Shown: positions 45,152-56,274, counted from the stretch's first letter. The stretch: 64,000 nt of DNA from Pseudopyrenochaeta lycopersici (GCA_003313425.1 NHZP01000034.1:186001-250000), one strand, 5' to 3'. A program made the numbers and translations. Notes: generated from the sequence alone by a model not told the origin.

Positions 45152-46960
45152 ATGGACACCCTCTACAGCCCCAATCAGTCTGTCAACCCCGCCGACTTGA
45201 GCTACGGCCACATAACTTCCGACACATTCTTCAAATCGCCCTTGGCTTCCGAATTCGACACCTATGGAGACGCCCGGTTCGATGGTGCTTATGACTCTTC
45301 CACCTCGACTGAGCTTCGACACAGGAACCAGGACTCGGCCATAGGCCTCACCCGACTGCCACATCTCCAGCAGGAGCAGAGCTACTCTTGCGCCAAGGAC
45401 GACGACCCTGCTCACTTTGACGCATTCCTCGAGACTCCGCACTCATCACAGACATCCAATACGCCATCGTCAAACGCCGACTTCATCTTTAGCAACGTCA
45501 ACTCGCCAGGAGACTTCGCTCGGGACCAAAGCCAAACCAGCTCGCCCGATCCGAACCACGACTTGTTCAGTCAGGACGCTATGGCATATCGGACAGACGA
45601 CTCTCACCTGCGCTCTACCACCCCCGACATCATTCATATCCCACAGTCCCAAGATCCACCAACAGTTTTCGTTTTCCCGGACAAGACTAAAACCCGCGCC
45701 GAGACCCAGATCAAGATGACCGTCATTTTGGATCCCCTGCGAGACCACTTTAAGTGGGCTCGATTTCCTCGTCACACCCTCTCCAAGCCCAACCAGCTCG
45801 CGAGTGATGACGAGATTCAAGCAAACGAGAGACGCGATGGTGCAGTCCGTATGGGTCTCACTCTTGTCTGTGCCACTGCAGTGGACAAAAAGGAAGGATT
45901 GGACCGTGCACTGCGACGTGCCCGAGGTGACGAAAAGATACCGAGGAGACGACAAGGAGTTACTATCAACGAGACCGACAAGGACGATCCGGCTCACCCA
46001 AAGAGAGGTGGCGCGCTCCTCATCTGCGAAGGCTGCAAGGAGCGCGAGCGGAAGCGATATGACCGCAAGAAGAAGCGCAACGAGGACGAGAATGAATGGA
46101 CTCAATATGAGGACGAACGTATCATCATAGTCAACGAGAAAGAATTCAAGAGGTGGCAAGACATGGAATCAGACGGCCAGTACACTTCAGCGGCAAAGAA
46201 GGTGGAATTCGCGATGCGGATAGCATGCTACTGCAGGCACCAGGAGGAAAAGTCGCCCGTCGGCTATAGGGTAATCTTCACCTTCATGGACGAGAACGAC
46301 GCCGTGCTTAATCAACATGCCTCAGCAATCATCCAGATCACTGACGACGACAAGAACAAAGAAGCCCCGGCAGACGTTTTGCACCCCCCTCTGACGATCT
46401 CCACCACAAATCCCACCATGCGTCAGGATTCGTTACCATGGCAATACTCGGTTCCCCTGTTTCAAGATAACCCGGCCATTTACGGTGCATATTCTCAACG
46501 TACCAGTCCAGTCATGCCGCAATTTCAGAGTCCGATGACCTCTAAGGATGGCCAGTACAATCAGATCACCAACTATACTGTCGCACCTCAGATGTCTCAT
46601 CAGACTTCTCTCACCTCTTCTGGTGCTGCGATCTTTGCGCCTGCACCTACGACGCAATCTTTTATGCATCAGCGTAACCAAAACTCTTACAATACACCAA
46701 TTGTTAGTCCAATAGATCAGGTTCCAAGCCATGCAGGGTATCCACGTCATCGTCCCAACTCCCTGGACAGCTTCTCTCAGGCCTTAAGCATTAACTTTCA
46801 ACAACCAAAATATCCACAACCAAATCACTACCCTCAAAGGATTACATGGCAACCACCATCGCGGCATGAGTCACGATCTGCATCGCGATCCTGGGACCAA
46901 GGCCCGAAGAAGAGGGCCCGCGCCGTATTTGACGTGGCGGACGGAGATCTTGAGGAATAG
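45152..46960 (+). CDS. Spt23/Mga2-like N-terminal-region protein without IPT or ankyrin part
   Basis: The first in-frame ATG is at 45152 (MDTLYSPNQ), giving 602 residues in one exon. A Ser/Asp-rich N-terminal region is followed by a conserved block at about 205-430. That block has a basic cysteine motif (ICEGCKERERKRYDRKKKR), then ERIIIVNEKEFKRW, then FAMRIACYCRHQEEKSPVGY and VIFTF. The same order (Cys-rich basic motif, nuclear-type INFNNK-like strand, CYCRH motif) is found in the N-terminal regions of Spt23/Mga2-type regulators. In yeast these are membrane-tethered activators of fatty-acid desaturase transcription. Here the usual IPT/TIG domain, ankyrin repeats and C-terminal membrane anchor are absent. 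The last 170 residues are Gln/Ser/Pro-rich and end in a KKRAR basic patch. It may be a soluble short form or a truncated paralogue. Confidence 0.65.
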   Translation: MDTLYSPNQSVNPADLSYGHITSDTFFKSPLASEFDTYGDARFDGAYDSSTSTELRHRNQDSAIGLTRLPHLQQEQSYSCAKDDDPAHFDAFLETPHSSQTSNTPSSNADFIFSNVNSPGDFARDQSQTSSPDPNHDLFSQDAMAYRTDDSHLRSTTPDIIHIPQSQDPPTVFVFPDKTKTRAETQIKMTVILDPLRDHFKWARFPRHTLSKPNQLASDDEIQANERRDGAVRMGLTLVCATAVDKKEGLDRALRRARGDEKIPRRRQGVTINETDKDDPAHPKRGGALLICEGCKERERKRYDRKKKRNEDENEWTQYEDERIIIVNEKEFKRWQDMESDGQYTSAAKKVEFAMRIACYCRHQEEKSPVGYRVIFTFMDENDAVLNQHASAIIQITDDDKNKEAPADVLHPPLTISTTNPTMRQDSLPWQYSVPLFQDNPAIYGAYSQRTSPVMPQFQSPMTSKDGQYNQITNYTVAPQMSHQTSLTSSGAAIFAPAPTTQSFMHQRNQNSYNTPIVSPIDQVPSHAGYPRHRPNSLDSFSQALSINFQQPKYPQPNHYPQRITWQPPSRHESRSASRSWDQGPKKRARAVFDVADGDLEE

Positions 46961-46970
46961 GGCTCCCTGT

Positions 46971-47555
46971 CACCTGGTTTCAGAAAAAGAGCCCACTCAC
47001 AAAATGGCTTGGCTTCCCCAACACCACTAATAGCCTCACCAAAACGATAAAGGATAGCCACTTTAAGCAGTTTTTCGAGCAGTTTAAGGATGTGCTCAAA
47101 TTTGAAGCTGTAATTTTGTACTGGATAGCTATCTAGAGCACTATCAACTGCCCCAGCTCGCCAGATCTGGCCCCTATTAAGAATTGCTGGCGACCTCCTA
47201 AGCAGTTCATGTCAAGATTTATGGATTAGGATGAGTTTGAAACTCGTGAACTAGCTATAAGGGATAGGAGAAAGTTACTCAAAAGTTCATAAATACTTAG
47301 GTTGATAGTATGCCTCAAAGGCTGAGAGATTGCATTGAATTATATGGCCAGATGACTGGGTGGTGAAGAAAAACGCTTAAAAAGCTGCTCTAGATAGCTA
47401 CCCAGTACAAAATTACAGCTTCAAATTGGAGCACATCCTTAAACTGCTTGAAAAACTGCTTAAAGTGGCTATCCTTTATCGTTTTGGTGAGGCTATTAGT
47501 GGTGTTGGGGAAGCCAAGCCATTTTGTGAGTGGGCTCTTTTTCTGAAACCAGGTG
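46971..47555. mobile_element. 585 bp element with 170 bp inverted repeats (Tc1/mariner-derived)
   Basis: The arms 46971-47140 and 47386-47555 are inverted copies with only a few mismatches; both begin cacctggtttcag. The central 245 bp contains, on the plus strand at about 47146-47215, a CPSSPDLAPIKNCW-like reading. This is the hallmark of the last catalytic region of Tc1/mariner transposases. No intact transposase gene is present, so it is a non-autonomous foldback-like derivative. It begins 10 bp after the stop codon of the preceding gene and would lie in its 3' UTR. A target duplication is not obvious. Confidence 0.8.
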
Positions 47556-49231
47556 CCTGTCTACGATAGCACGAGTAATGAAGACGGATTTAAAGCGCTA
47601 AACCAAACGCTAAAGTATTGGGTGGCGTTGTGGGGTTATTGCTTACTCTGCGGCTGGCTCGGAACTGGGAATCACGTCGACATCCTGGGCAAACGCGGCG
47701 GGCGCGTGCTCCCATAGGAGGGGGCCGGCGCAGGTGCAGTGCGCCTGGCGCGCATGCACACACATATGATGCTTTCCATGATTACCTAATACTATCACCA
47801 ACATGCAAGCTTGATGATGAGGCGAATGTAAACTGCGAGGAGTAGAAAGGTCAGAGTTCAGAGGGATGAAGTGACGTTGGGGCTTGGAATGAAGCATGGG
47901 TGTACCGAGGTTTAAGCCATTAGCAGTAGTAGGGAGTAACCGATTAATAGATTGATGAAGGAGAAGCGGTTGGCATACTTACAGCGGACTCAGTTAACTA
48001 TAGCTAAAGTATTTGTGTAAGCTGATAGAAGTAAGCCATGAGAAAGCGGAAACTCTGCTGAAGCTAATGAATTGGGAGTGTTGAACAGTGGGTCATAATT
48101 CAAGAATCGAACTTCGGTAATAGCAGAATTTCTTGAGGGAGCACGGGCAGAGAAGGGCCTGACCAATCAGCATTGGATGGCTGGCAAATCCTGCTTCGTC
48201 CCAACAAGCGATGCCAGACGCCTCATGCTTATTGGGCAGAGCCAAATTCTATGACATATCACAGGGTAGCTTAGAAGTGTCACTTCGCTGAAACACTATT
48301 GCTCGGCGTTATCACTGAAGATAGTGAGGAAAAAGGTTCTATGTAAGCCCGAGGACCTTGCTACCGATGCTAACAAGTCATATTAGCTTAGCCATGAGGG
48401 ACCGCGACACATCTCAACCCAGCACAATTATGACTAACATTAGTCCTCATCTCCTTCATGAGTTATCTAAATCTGGATTACTTCTATCTGAGTAAGTTGG
48501 TGATATCCTGATTCGTTCACGCTGATTACTAGGACTTTCTAACGTGACATGGCTCCAGCTCTAATACTTCGCTCATTCACGCCTCATTAGTCCTTGGTGT
48601 TAAAATCCTGGCTTGTCAAGATATATCAGCTTAAATGATCTAATTTTCCCTGCACAAGACGCTTTCCGTTACATATGCGGGACATTATTCATTATTTATC
48701 TGCAAAATATTTTGAAGAGTAAAAGTTCAAAGAGAGAATTCGGATCTACAAGAAGATTTCAAGGTTACTTCTCTGATTCGAAATAGGGTTTCTCGCAGAT
48801 TACCTCCGTCCGTCTCCTTGAATGACCTGGTGGGCTGGCCTTGTTCATAGCTTCGTGGGCGATTCTGGCTAGCTCCCCAGCTCTTAACAGTGCCACGTTC
48901 GACCAGGCTAAAGTCAGCCATCTTCGATCCACAAATTTAAGCAAAGATGTAGAAACATCGCCGACAAGGTCTTACTACGGGGGCGGGAACATCTTAAAGG
49001 GAACATCTTGCGGCTAGTACATGATTGGTTGTCAGATATGTAGAATGGCCAATGTTTTATGATACTCGACAGTGTCGATAAAAACGGCATTCTCTTTGCT
49101 ACTGTAAATGACGACACTGAAGTTGGTCCTTCTCTATTGCAAAACATCGGCGTTATAATTGGGCGGTGAGCGGCCATCTTACTAGCTCGTGATGCATTAG
49201 AGGCTGTATTGTGGACATGTAAAGTGGACTT
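47556..49231. other. Intergenic stretch with an inverted dispersed repeat
   Basis: No gene supported. It contains the second copy of the dispersed repeat at 47998-48268 and a diverged stretch (47680-47830) related to 35805-35925. Remaining frames on the minus strand (48727-49177) have no signature. Confidence 0.45.
47998..48268 (-). repeat. Right copy of an inverted dispersed repeat
   Basis: Reverse complement of 41497-41767 (see there). Sequences beyond both ends of the match differ between the two copies. Confidence 0.8.
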
Positions 49232-50821
49232 TCAATCCATATCCCATTCTGCCTTCAGCGCATTAACAATCCACGACGTCCCCCACGAATGGGCTTGCTC
49301 GAAGAATCTCAGTAGACGGATCACATCATTCCGCTCTCCTAGGTTTCGCAGCAGGGGACCATATATGAAGACGGTATGGCAGAGTATGATTAGCAATTGC
49401 ACATTGTGCGGCGAGGACTTGCATGCAGAGCAAATAACTCGTGCATGATCTAATATCTGTTGCTGAAAAGGTCAGTATAGTAGACGAGACTGCTTTGGGT
49501 TTCAACACGCACGTCTGACTTTGACAGCTTACCGCGCACATGGCGAATCGCGAAGTTTGGGCCTGGCTTGTATATAAGAAGTAAGATACAAGCGAAGTGA
49601 TAAAAGACGAACGAGACCACTACACGCTTAATGAGTATGGAACTGGGGAGTCCTTGGCTTTCTCAGGCTTACCATGGCAGTCTGACGTGAACCAGATGTC
49701 AGGCAACACGCTCCCGTCCCCAGATGAGCCCGACCAAATTGGGTCGAAAACACTCGGCCTGTCATTGCGCCATGTTTGGGTTATTTCCCACAGCTCTTGC
49801 CATCGATAAATCTTGGGAGCTGATTCATTCTGTATTCTGGTATCTCCAAAGCAGAAGTTAGCCACGCAAGCAATGTTCCATAACATCTGATTGGCCCAGG
49901 CTGTCTCCAATCTCAACCGCGCTAAAGGGTGCGAGTCTTGCATAGAACCTGGAACAGGGTGCAGCTGCAGTGAAAAGTCAATATCTAGCGGTTGCTGACT
50001 AATAGTGGCATTGTAGAGACATTGCCGGACAAATATCCAGAAGGCAGCCTCGCGGAGCGTCGGCGCCGAGGGATCAATGAGTCCGGCGCTTTGAGAAGCA
50101 CGGAAGAGGGCCGAAGAACCTGACAAATGCTTCTTGTCGCATGAACTTGAGCGAGATGGCACTAGAAAATGTTAAAACTGGGTTCTATATATGAAATTGC
50201 TGCCCGCTCACCAATGAGCTGGTCAGTAAAGTGTAATATTATTACGGCTGGAAGCAACAACTCATCGTGGCTGCCAGAATTCTGATTGAGACGGTCCATA
50301 AGCAGAGTGATACAGCGCTCATATGCCACCACAGCAGTCACATCCTCCCTACGATGACGCGCCGCGAAGCACAAGACTGCATGACGGAGAATGGGGCATT
50401 GCCTAGCCTTTTCTGGCACCATTAGAGTGAATTGACGCGCGGCATCGGTACAGTCCAACCAGCGACCAAGATGCTCAGTGTAGTGGTGGAAGAGTAACGC
50501 TTCGTCGTGTGTAAGAGCCGTGGGCCTCTGCGTTTTCAAGAGGTCAGACTGTAGCAGGCGCGGTACAGATATGCTGTCCGTAGACTTCTTCAAGCCTTGA
50601 CCTGGGAATGGCGATGGTTGTGGTTGCTGGATGGCAGGCGATGGTGTGCCTGAAGTAGAGGATGCTGTGGAAAGCGTTTCGAACGGTATCTCGGCCTGAT
50701 TATGACCTTGCCCGCGTACTTTTAGCAAGCGGTTATGGCCATTTCCTGTCTGCATTCTTTCGCCACCTACAACGCCCATTTTCTCGCCCTTGTCGCCACC
50801 TCTGGGAATAGGATTGCGCAT
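49232..50821 (-). CDS. Fungal-specific transcription factor domain protein, no Zn cluster seen
   Basis: Four exons on the minus strand: 50821-50212, 50161-49673, 49619-49513 and 49462-49232, giving 478 residues. Introns are 50-53 bp with gtgagc, gtaagc and gtgcgt donors, and all phases agree. The product matches the C-terminal regulatory domain of a common group of fungal Zn2Cys6 regulators. Signatures are LGRWLDCTDAARQF, SALFRASQSAGLIDPSAPTL, FWIFVRQCLYNATISQQPLD, ARLRLETAWANQMLWNIAC, FDPIWSGSSGDGS and ILLLIYKPGPNFAIRHVR. The last exon reads ARVICSACKSS, LCHTVFIYGPLLRN and WIVNALKAEWDMD. The domain looks complete to its C-terminus. No Zn2Cys6 motif is present in the first exon or the ~130 bp upstream. 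Either an upstream exon was missed or this is a cluster-less paralogue. Confidence 0.85.
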
Positions 50822-51181
50822 TGCTTCTACAAGCTAATGCTGTCAAGCACGTTACATCATTTCGCCCGGAACGAACACCACACCTTTAATCCACAGTAGG
50901 GGGCGGAGACAGGAAAGGACGGCCTAAAAACTTTAGATAAAATTTTAGCGATCAATATAATCAACGGCCGATTCATTGTAACTCTTACATTCAAGATAGT
51001 GGGGACGTAGGCTTAGAGGGAAGTGACTACGACTGATTCGTTTGCGCCAGGTACCCAATAAATTATTTCAGCGCTGACTTCGGCATTTTATAGCGCACCT
51101 ATCATTACTAAGCGGCATTAAGAGAGCGGCAGCCGCCAACCAATCAGCTGTCACAAGATATCCGATCAGGCCACTGCAGTA

Positions 51182-51656
51182 CAGTCACATGAATAAAGTT
51201 TCTTCCGCCACGTTTTTTCCCCACCAAACTACACCAAAAAGTTATTAATTATAAGATAACCCTAACTTCTTAGATTTTTAATAAATTATATTAAAATTAA
51301 AAAGCAACATAGATAATATCTTATTATTGTATTTAAAATTATCAATATTCGAATATATACTTATAAGCGTAGTATGTATAGTTATTTATAAAAAAAGGTA
51401 GAAAAAAAGTAGAAAAAGTCACTTTTTACATACAAATTCAAGGAAAATTAATTTTTCTTATCTTTAAAGATATATTATATAATTAAAGAATTTTATTTTT
51501 AATTTTACTCTTAACTAAACTAAAGTTTTAGTAAAGTTTTATTAATATTATTACTTTTAAAAGGATTAAATATGTAGATAGCGAGTAATTTTAGTATAAA
51601 AAGTGGTCGTTTTGGTGTAAAATCGCTTAGCGGAAGAAATTTTTTTCATGTGACTG
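51182..51656. mobile_element. AT-rich TA-flanked element with inverted ends
   Basis: The 475 bp block starts cagtcacatgaataaagttt and ends with its inverted counterpart (51631-51656), with about 24 of 27 positions matching through ttcttccgc. TA flanks both ends (51180-51181 and 51657-51658), which suggests Tc1/mariner or pogo-type insertion. The interior is extremely AT-rich, with no coding capacity. It is either a small non-autonomous element or one destroyed by RIP. Confidence 0.7.
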
Positions 51657-52058
51657 TAGTGGCTGGCATCATAGCCCAGACAACTGACATCATAGCCCAG
51701 ACAAACGAGATGCACAACGTACACTTTGAACCTCACATATGTGATATAGGGAGCAGCCCTGAACAAGATGCACGCATACTATTTCGCTTTCAAAGGCCAA
51801 TAGCAATTGATTTTCATCTGGAGTGGTTGCTTGAACTGATGAAGCGCCACTTGCGAACGTTTGGCAGGATTATGAGCCCATCATTTGAGCGATGGGAGTC
51901 AGAAGGAAAAGGGGTCAGCAGAGGGGCTGGGGACTTTTGATGGTGGGAAGGATAAGGAAGTCTGACAAGGTGCATTGTGTCACAAGAATACGACATGTAC
52001 AAAATCGAGATCGTGGTGGAGTCCTCCGCGGAAACTAAAATCGACCGATTAGTGCTAT

Positions 52059-54318
52059 CCCTTGCACTGGTAAACGCGCCCGTACACGGGCCACATCAGT
52101 AGAGCCAATTAGCGTACAGCGCCCCTCAACACCCAAAATGTATCGTAATGATAGTGATTTTACGTGCCTAGTTATTTCTCAGTAAATACAAATCGCCAAA
52201 CGCTGCAATCATGCCTCCTCGTGCTACAAAGCTCAGTAATGATCCTGATTTTGTTAACTACACAAAATACTCGAAAAAACGAGGTAGTTTGCCTGATCTT
52301 GCGCGCACGCCGCCACCCAGTTGGCAACCTCTACAAATCGACAACGTCGAACTCGGCAGCGCTCGTCTACCTGATGGAGTTGATGCCAGCGATCCTATTG
52401 CTTTGTTTGGTCTCTTTTTTGACGCTGCAGTGCTTGATAGGATCGCATACCATACGAATGAGCAGGCGCACAAGCTCCGCGACGAAGCACTAAATCCGCA
52501 CGCGCGACCATGGAAACCAACCTCGCCTACTGAGCTATATACCTACTTTGCGATAGTAATATATATGGGCGTACACCGCGAGCCGTCGCTGCATGAGTAC
52601 TGGGAGAAACAACACAATAACGCGCCTACTCATGTAGTAAATAACTACATGTCAGAAACTCGATGGCAGCAGCTAGATCGCTACTTGTACTGTACAGAGG
52701 TTGACCAAACGTTCAAATCACCATTTGGACGCGTGTGGGATCTCTCAGAGCACATCCGCGAGCATTCTTTAAGCTTTTGGGCTGCTGGGAAGCACCTCTG
52801 CGTTGATGAGGCTATTGCTAGGTTTACTGGCCGAGCTAGCGAGACCGTAACTATCAAGACAAAGCCTACGCCGGAGGGCTATAAAATATGGTGTTTAGGC
52901 AGCAACGGTGTCGTACTTAACTGGTTATTTCATGCCAAAGGCGTTGGGCGTGGGCCTGTCAACCTTAACGCTGAGCTGAAGGCTCTGACACCTACAGAAT
53001 CAGTACCCGTTACTCTTGTACTCGCCAAAAACGCTGCTGGCGAGCGTTTATTCTTACCAGGTCGCCACATTGTATGGGACGATAATCTCTTCAATACTAT
53101 CCCAATGATGGAATGCCTTAGAGAGCACGGCGTTGGTGTTGCTGGGACGGTGAGAACAACTAATACAGCAACAGAAGAGGCTTTTGAGACAACAGCAGAG
53201 ACTGAGGCTCTTAGTAGCTCTCGTACCGTCCGCTCTTGCAGTAAGCAGAAGCTGCGTAAAGAGCGCTTTAATAAGGATCTTGTAAGCCTCAAGACGCAGT
53301 TTACGCCTCAGATTGAGTGGGGAGAAACCTTCTGGGCGCTCTCAGAGCGTCAAACTGTACTACAGCTAGCTTGGAGAGACTCACAAGTTGTCCTATTTGC
53401 TTCTACTGTTGCTGATGGTAAGTGCCGAGGCTCGCCGCCATGCCAAGCTTGAGCTGACGATAGTTGCCACCAGGTATTCAGTACGTCGAGCGTCAACGAC
53501 GACGGCCAGCGCTAGCATCTACAAGTAAGCGGCCTTTCGAGAAAGCCTTTGGCAACGAGCTTGTCAAGTTACTTGGGATCCCAGAGATGATAGACGGCTA
53601 CAATAGGCACAAAAGTGAGGTAGACAAGTACGACCAAACGCGGAGCTACTATACTACACAACAGCGCAAGCAACGTACTTGGAAGCCGCTGCTCTACTTT
53701 CTACTTGACTTGACGCTCAACAACATCTATCGGCTATCCTCCTACTCAACGCGCGAGCGCGCAAAGCGCGGGGGTCACAAGCAGTTCTTATACAGGTTAA
53801 TAGAGCAGCTTTTTGAGCGTGGGGGACGCCTCTGCCAGGGCTCACAAAAGCGGCAAAGGCTTGATGATGTTGCTCTTGATAATGAGAGCGCCCATGGACT
53901 GCCAGTACACCTGTACGCAGAGGCAAAAGCTTGTATAGCTTGTTCTGAGAGTGGGCGTACAAATAAGCCTAGAACGCCTCTCACAGCTACAACAGGTAAT
54001 ATACAGCGCCGTCAACAAGGCGCTCAGCGTCCTCCGCGTACAACTTATGGCTGTAAGCTCTGCAAGGTGCCTTTGTGTAGGCCACAAGTACGCTCTGAGT
54101 GCTGGGCAGAGCACCTACGCCGCGCAGAGACCATTGAAAGCATTAACACATCTATAAGCTCAAGTATTAAGTAAAATGAACTCGTAACTGTCACAATGCT
54201 AGATCCTATACAAAACGCTGGCAAAAAAATATATTTTGGTTTTCCAAGCTATCCGAAATATCATCCGATTGGCTCTATTTATGTGGCCCGTGTACGGGCG
54301 CGTTTACCAGTGCAAGGG
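52059..54318 (+). mobile_element. Complete piggyBac-like transposon
   Basis: The ends 52059-52109 and 54268-54318 are 51 bp inverted repeats with 2 mismatches. They begin CCCTTGCAC and contain an internal short palindrome cccgtacacggg. The single transposase gene inside is intact once a short intron is removed. The flanks read ctat before and ataa after rather than the TTAA expected of piggyBac, so the target duplication is unclear. Confidence 0.88.
52211..54174 (+). CDS. piggyBac-like DDD transposase, two exons
   Basis: Exons 52211-53417 and 53474-54174 encode 635 residues; the 56 bp intron (gtaagt donor, ccaccag acceptor) joins TVADG/IQYVERQ in frame. The N-terminal half carries the piggyBac fold markers (DPIALFGLFFDAAVLDRI, HEYWEKQ, MSETRWQQLDRYL). 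Catalytic aspartates are expected in LCVDEAIARFTGR and HIVWDDNLF, with the third in MIDGYNRHKSEVDKYDQ. The C-terminus holds a cysteine-rich domain (CIACSESG, then CKLCKVPLCRPQVRSECW) like the DNA-end-binding domain of piggyBac enzymes. It should excise and insert the surrounding element. I see no inactivating mutation. Confidence 0.92.
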
Positions 54319-55216
54319 ATAAGTAATAGCAACAGGAAGTGGTGGAAACCACCATGATTTCGAGTAGTATTAAGGTGTGTCTGTACGGTTGTACGCCTCG
54401 TCACCTGAACAGGTGAACAGCACATTACTACTTCCTTCTGCGCAGCGCCAGCGCCATCTTTATAGGTGTACCTTAGGCCGCAGCTCTGTGTCCTGATTAT
54501 ATTAAGGATGTTTCAAGATCCAAACGAAACTCGTATCAAATTACCAAAAGCGGCTCACTACGTAAGGAGCTAGATTCTGATTAGCTCTTAAGGAGGCTGA
54601 TAGAATTATCGTTTGTCGCACATTGAACCTTCAATGCACTGTCCCTGCTAAAAGGACCTACTACACTCCATTTTTAATCCATATTTTGTGCAATGAGAGG
54701 TAGTAACCGCTTCCCCTGCGTGGACAGTAGCGAAGCTCAATTTCTTAGACGTAAGGTAAGGCCTTAGCTTCAGTAGGACACTCTTTTCTCATGAGCGTTC
54801 GAAGGGTGAATAAACTTTAATAGACTTTCTTCTCCACCTAATCTTCCCCACGCTCTTAACGTACATACCACGTTGCGAAGTATTCCTATGTATCAGTAAG
54901 TAAGCGTGCAATACTACGGCAGAATAACGACTCTGTGACCTACCTTAGACTGGTCTTGCAGTTCTACTAGATGGATGCTCTTTGTTACTAGTAATACTAG
55001 CTCTTTGTGGCGTCTGCTCCAAGGACCGTGAAGCGTCAGGTCGGAGGTGGTTTGGTCGGACGACGTCCGGGTCCAAACGACACAAGCGCCCATACATCGC
55101 CTATTCTATAGACTGCAATATTCTCTGTGCTGCATCTCGTTAGAACCGACCCCTTTAACGAATTATGTTTCGCTATAGGTCCGTCAGATTTAGCATAAGG
55201 GAAGTATCTTTACAGA
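54319..55216. other. Intergenic stretch without a recognised feature
   Basis: No frame with a domain and no repeat shared with the window was noticed. Confidence 0.5.
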
Positions 55217-55426
55217 CTATGGAAGAGGCAGTTGGCGTGGATAGCCGTGTAAATCGGCCATCTTGCGTTGCAACAGTCTGCGATGGCCGAGCTTGAAGCC
55301 GAGACGGTCGAGGTCCAGCTCGGTGATACTAGTTACTTTTTCCCAGGTGTCGAAGCCGTTACCGACGAGGAGGTGGAAGTATTCCTGTAGGCCGAGCTGG
55401 ATGAGGTGGTTGTAGAGGGCTTCCAT
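55217..55426 (-). CDS. SAM-domain-only small protein
   Basis: 69 residues from ATG 55426, almost entirely one SAM domain: HLIQLGLQEYFHLLVGNGFD, then LDLDRLGFKLGHRRLLQRKM. It is similar to the SAM part of the SAM-HMG gene at 27356, in particular GFDTWE and KLGH(Q/R). No HMG box or other domain follows within several hundred bases. It ends after HGYPRQLPLP. It is either a stand-alone SAM protein, the first exon of a larger gene, or a truncated duplicate. SAM domains mediate protein-protein oligomerisation. Confidence 0.65.
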   Translation of the reverse strand: MEALYNHLIQLGLQEYFHLLVGNGFDTWEKVTSITELDLDRLGFKLGHRRLLQRKMADLHGYPRQLPLP

Positions 55427-56214
55427 TTGGGTTCAATTTAAGTTCAAGCGGAAGGTATCGGGCGGGAACATCATGACTGGTGTTTATACTGTGCCAGCTA
55501 GAGAGATTAACGACCGATTGCGCATGTTAAGTTATAAGCGAGCAATGTTTGGAGAAGAAAGCCGTGTCCAATCAGCTCTGGCACTGACGTCACACCAGTG
55601 TTTTCTCCGTTGATGATTGCAGGATATTTGACCGCGAATCACAAGGCACCTTACACCAGAGTAATTGAGATGGAGATCGGGGTGTTGGGGAGCCTTAGCG
55701 CAACGTTGCACTTTGACTAACGTGTGTAGGGACGTTTGCGGGTAAGGGACTGGGGATGCTCAGACGACAATCCGCGTCTGCCATTCGTTGCGGCGAATTG
55801 ATGGTACGGTTCACCAAGCAGGGGTCCGGGCACGCGGGGCGGAAAGCACAGCCTAACTTGTGGCGGAGGAAGGCTGGTGCAGGCGGGAAAATACGTACAG
55901 GTTGGCTGCTCCGGACCCCAGGTATATGAAAGCGAAGTATACCTTAGTTGCTCATTAGTTAACGTGGTGGATTCGAGGGCACAGATAATATCATTGTTCC
56001 TGTGACTTTGTTGTTGTATGCGTAGCAGTCCTGATGTCTCTCGGACGAAAGCTTGTCATAGCTGAATTTCATTGCAATGATTGCAACCTTCCAATCTTTC
56101 GATGCAATACCGATCCCTGGATGAATCAACAAAATGGGCCCCAGGGCGTCATATTTTGGAGCGGCAAAAGACCGCCTTACCACTGCTTGGCGTAATAACT
56201 CCCCATCTACCACT
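55427..56214. other. Intergenic stretch without a recognised feature
   Basis: No supported gene. A minus-strand frame (55959-56213) has no domain and is abutted by the Mutator-like element. Confidence 0.45.
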
Positions 56215-56221
56215 GGGCTGC

Positions 56222-56274
56222 TGAGATTTGTCCCCCCGTTTTTGAGATTTGTCCCCCCTTTGAGATTTGTCCCC
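56222..56274 (+). repeat. Left terminal array of the 14-mer TGAGATTTGTCCCC
   Basis: Three units at 56222, 56243 and 56261, with centre-to-centre spacing of 21 and 18 bp. Likely transposase binding sites at the element end. The same array, with one unit mutated, is at 23563-23616. Confidence 0.9.

Noticed and set aside
45470..46159. 229-codon minus-strand ORF
   Set aside because: Antisense shadow of the Spt23/Mga2-like coding region; the sense strand carries the conserved motifs.
53418..53473. piggyBac gene broken into two ORFs
   Set aside because: A 56 bp GT-AG intron joins VADG/IQYVERQ in phase.
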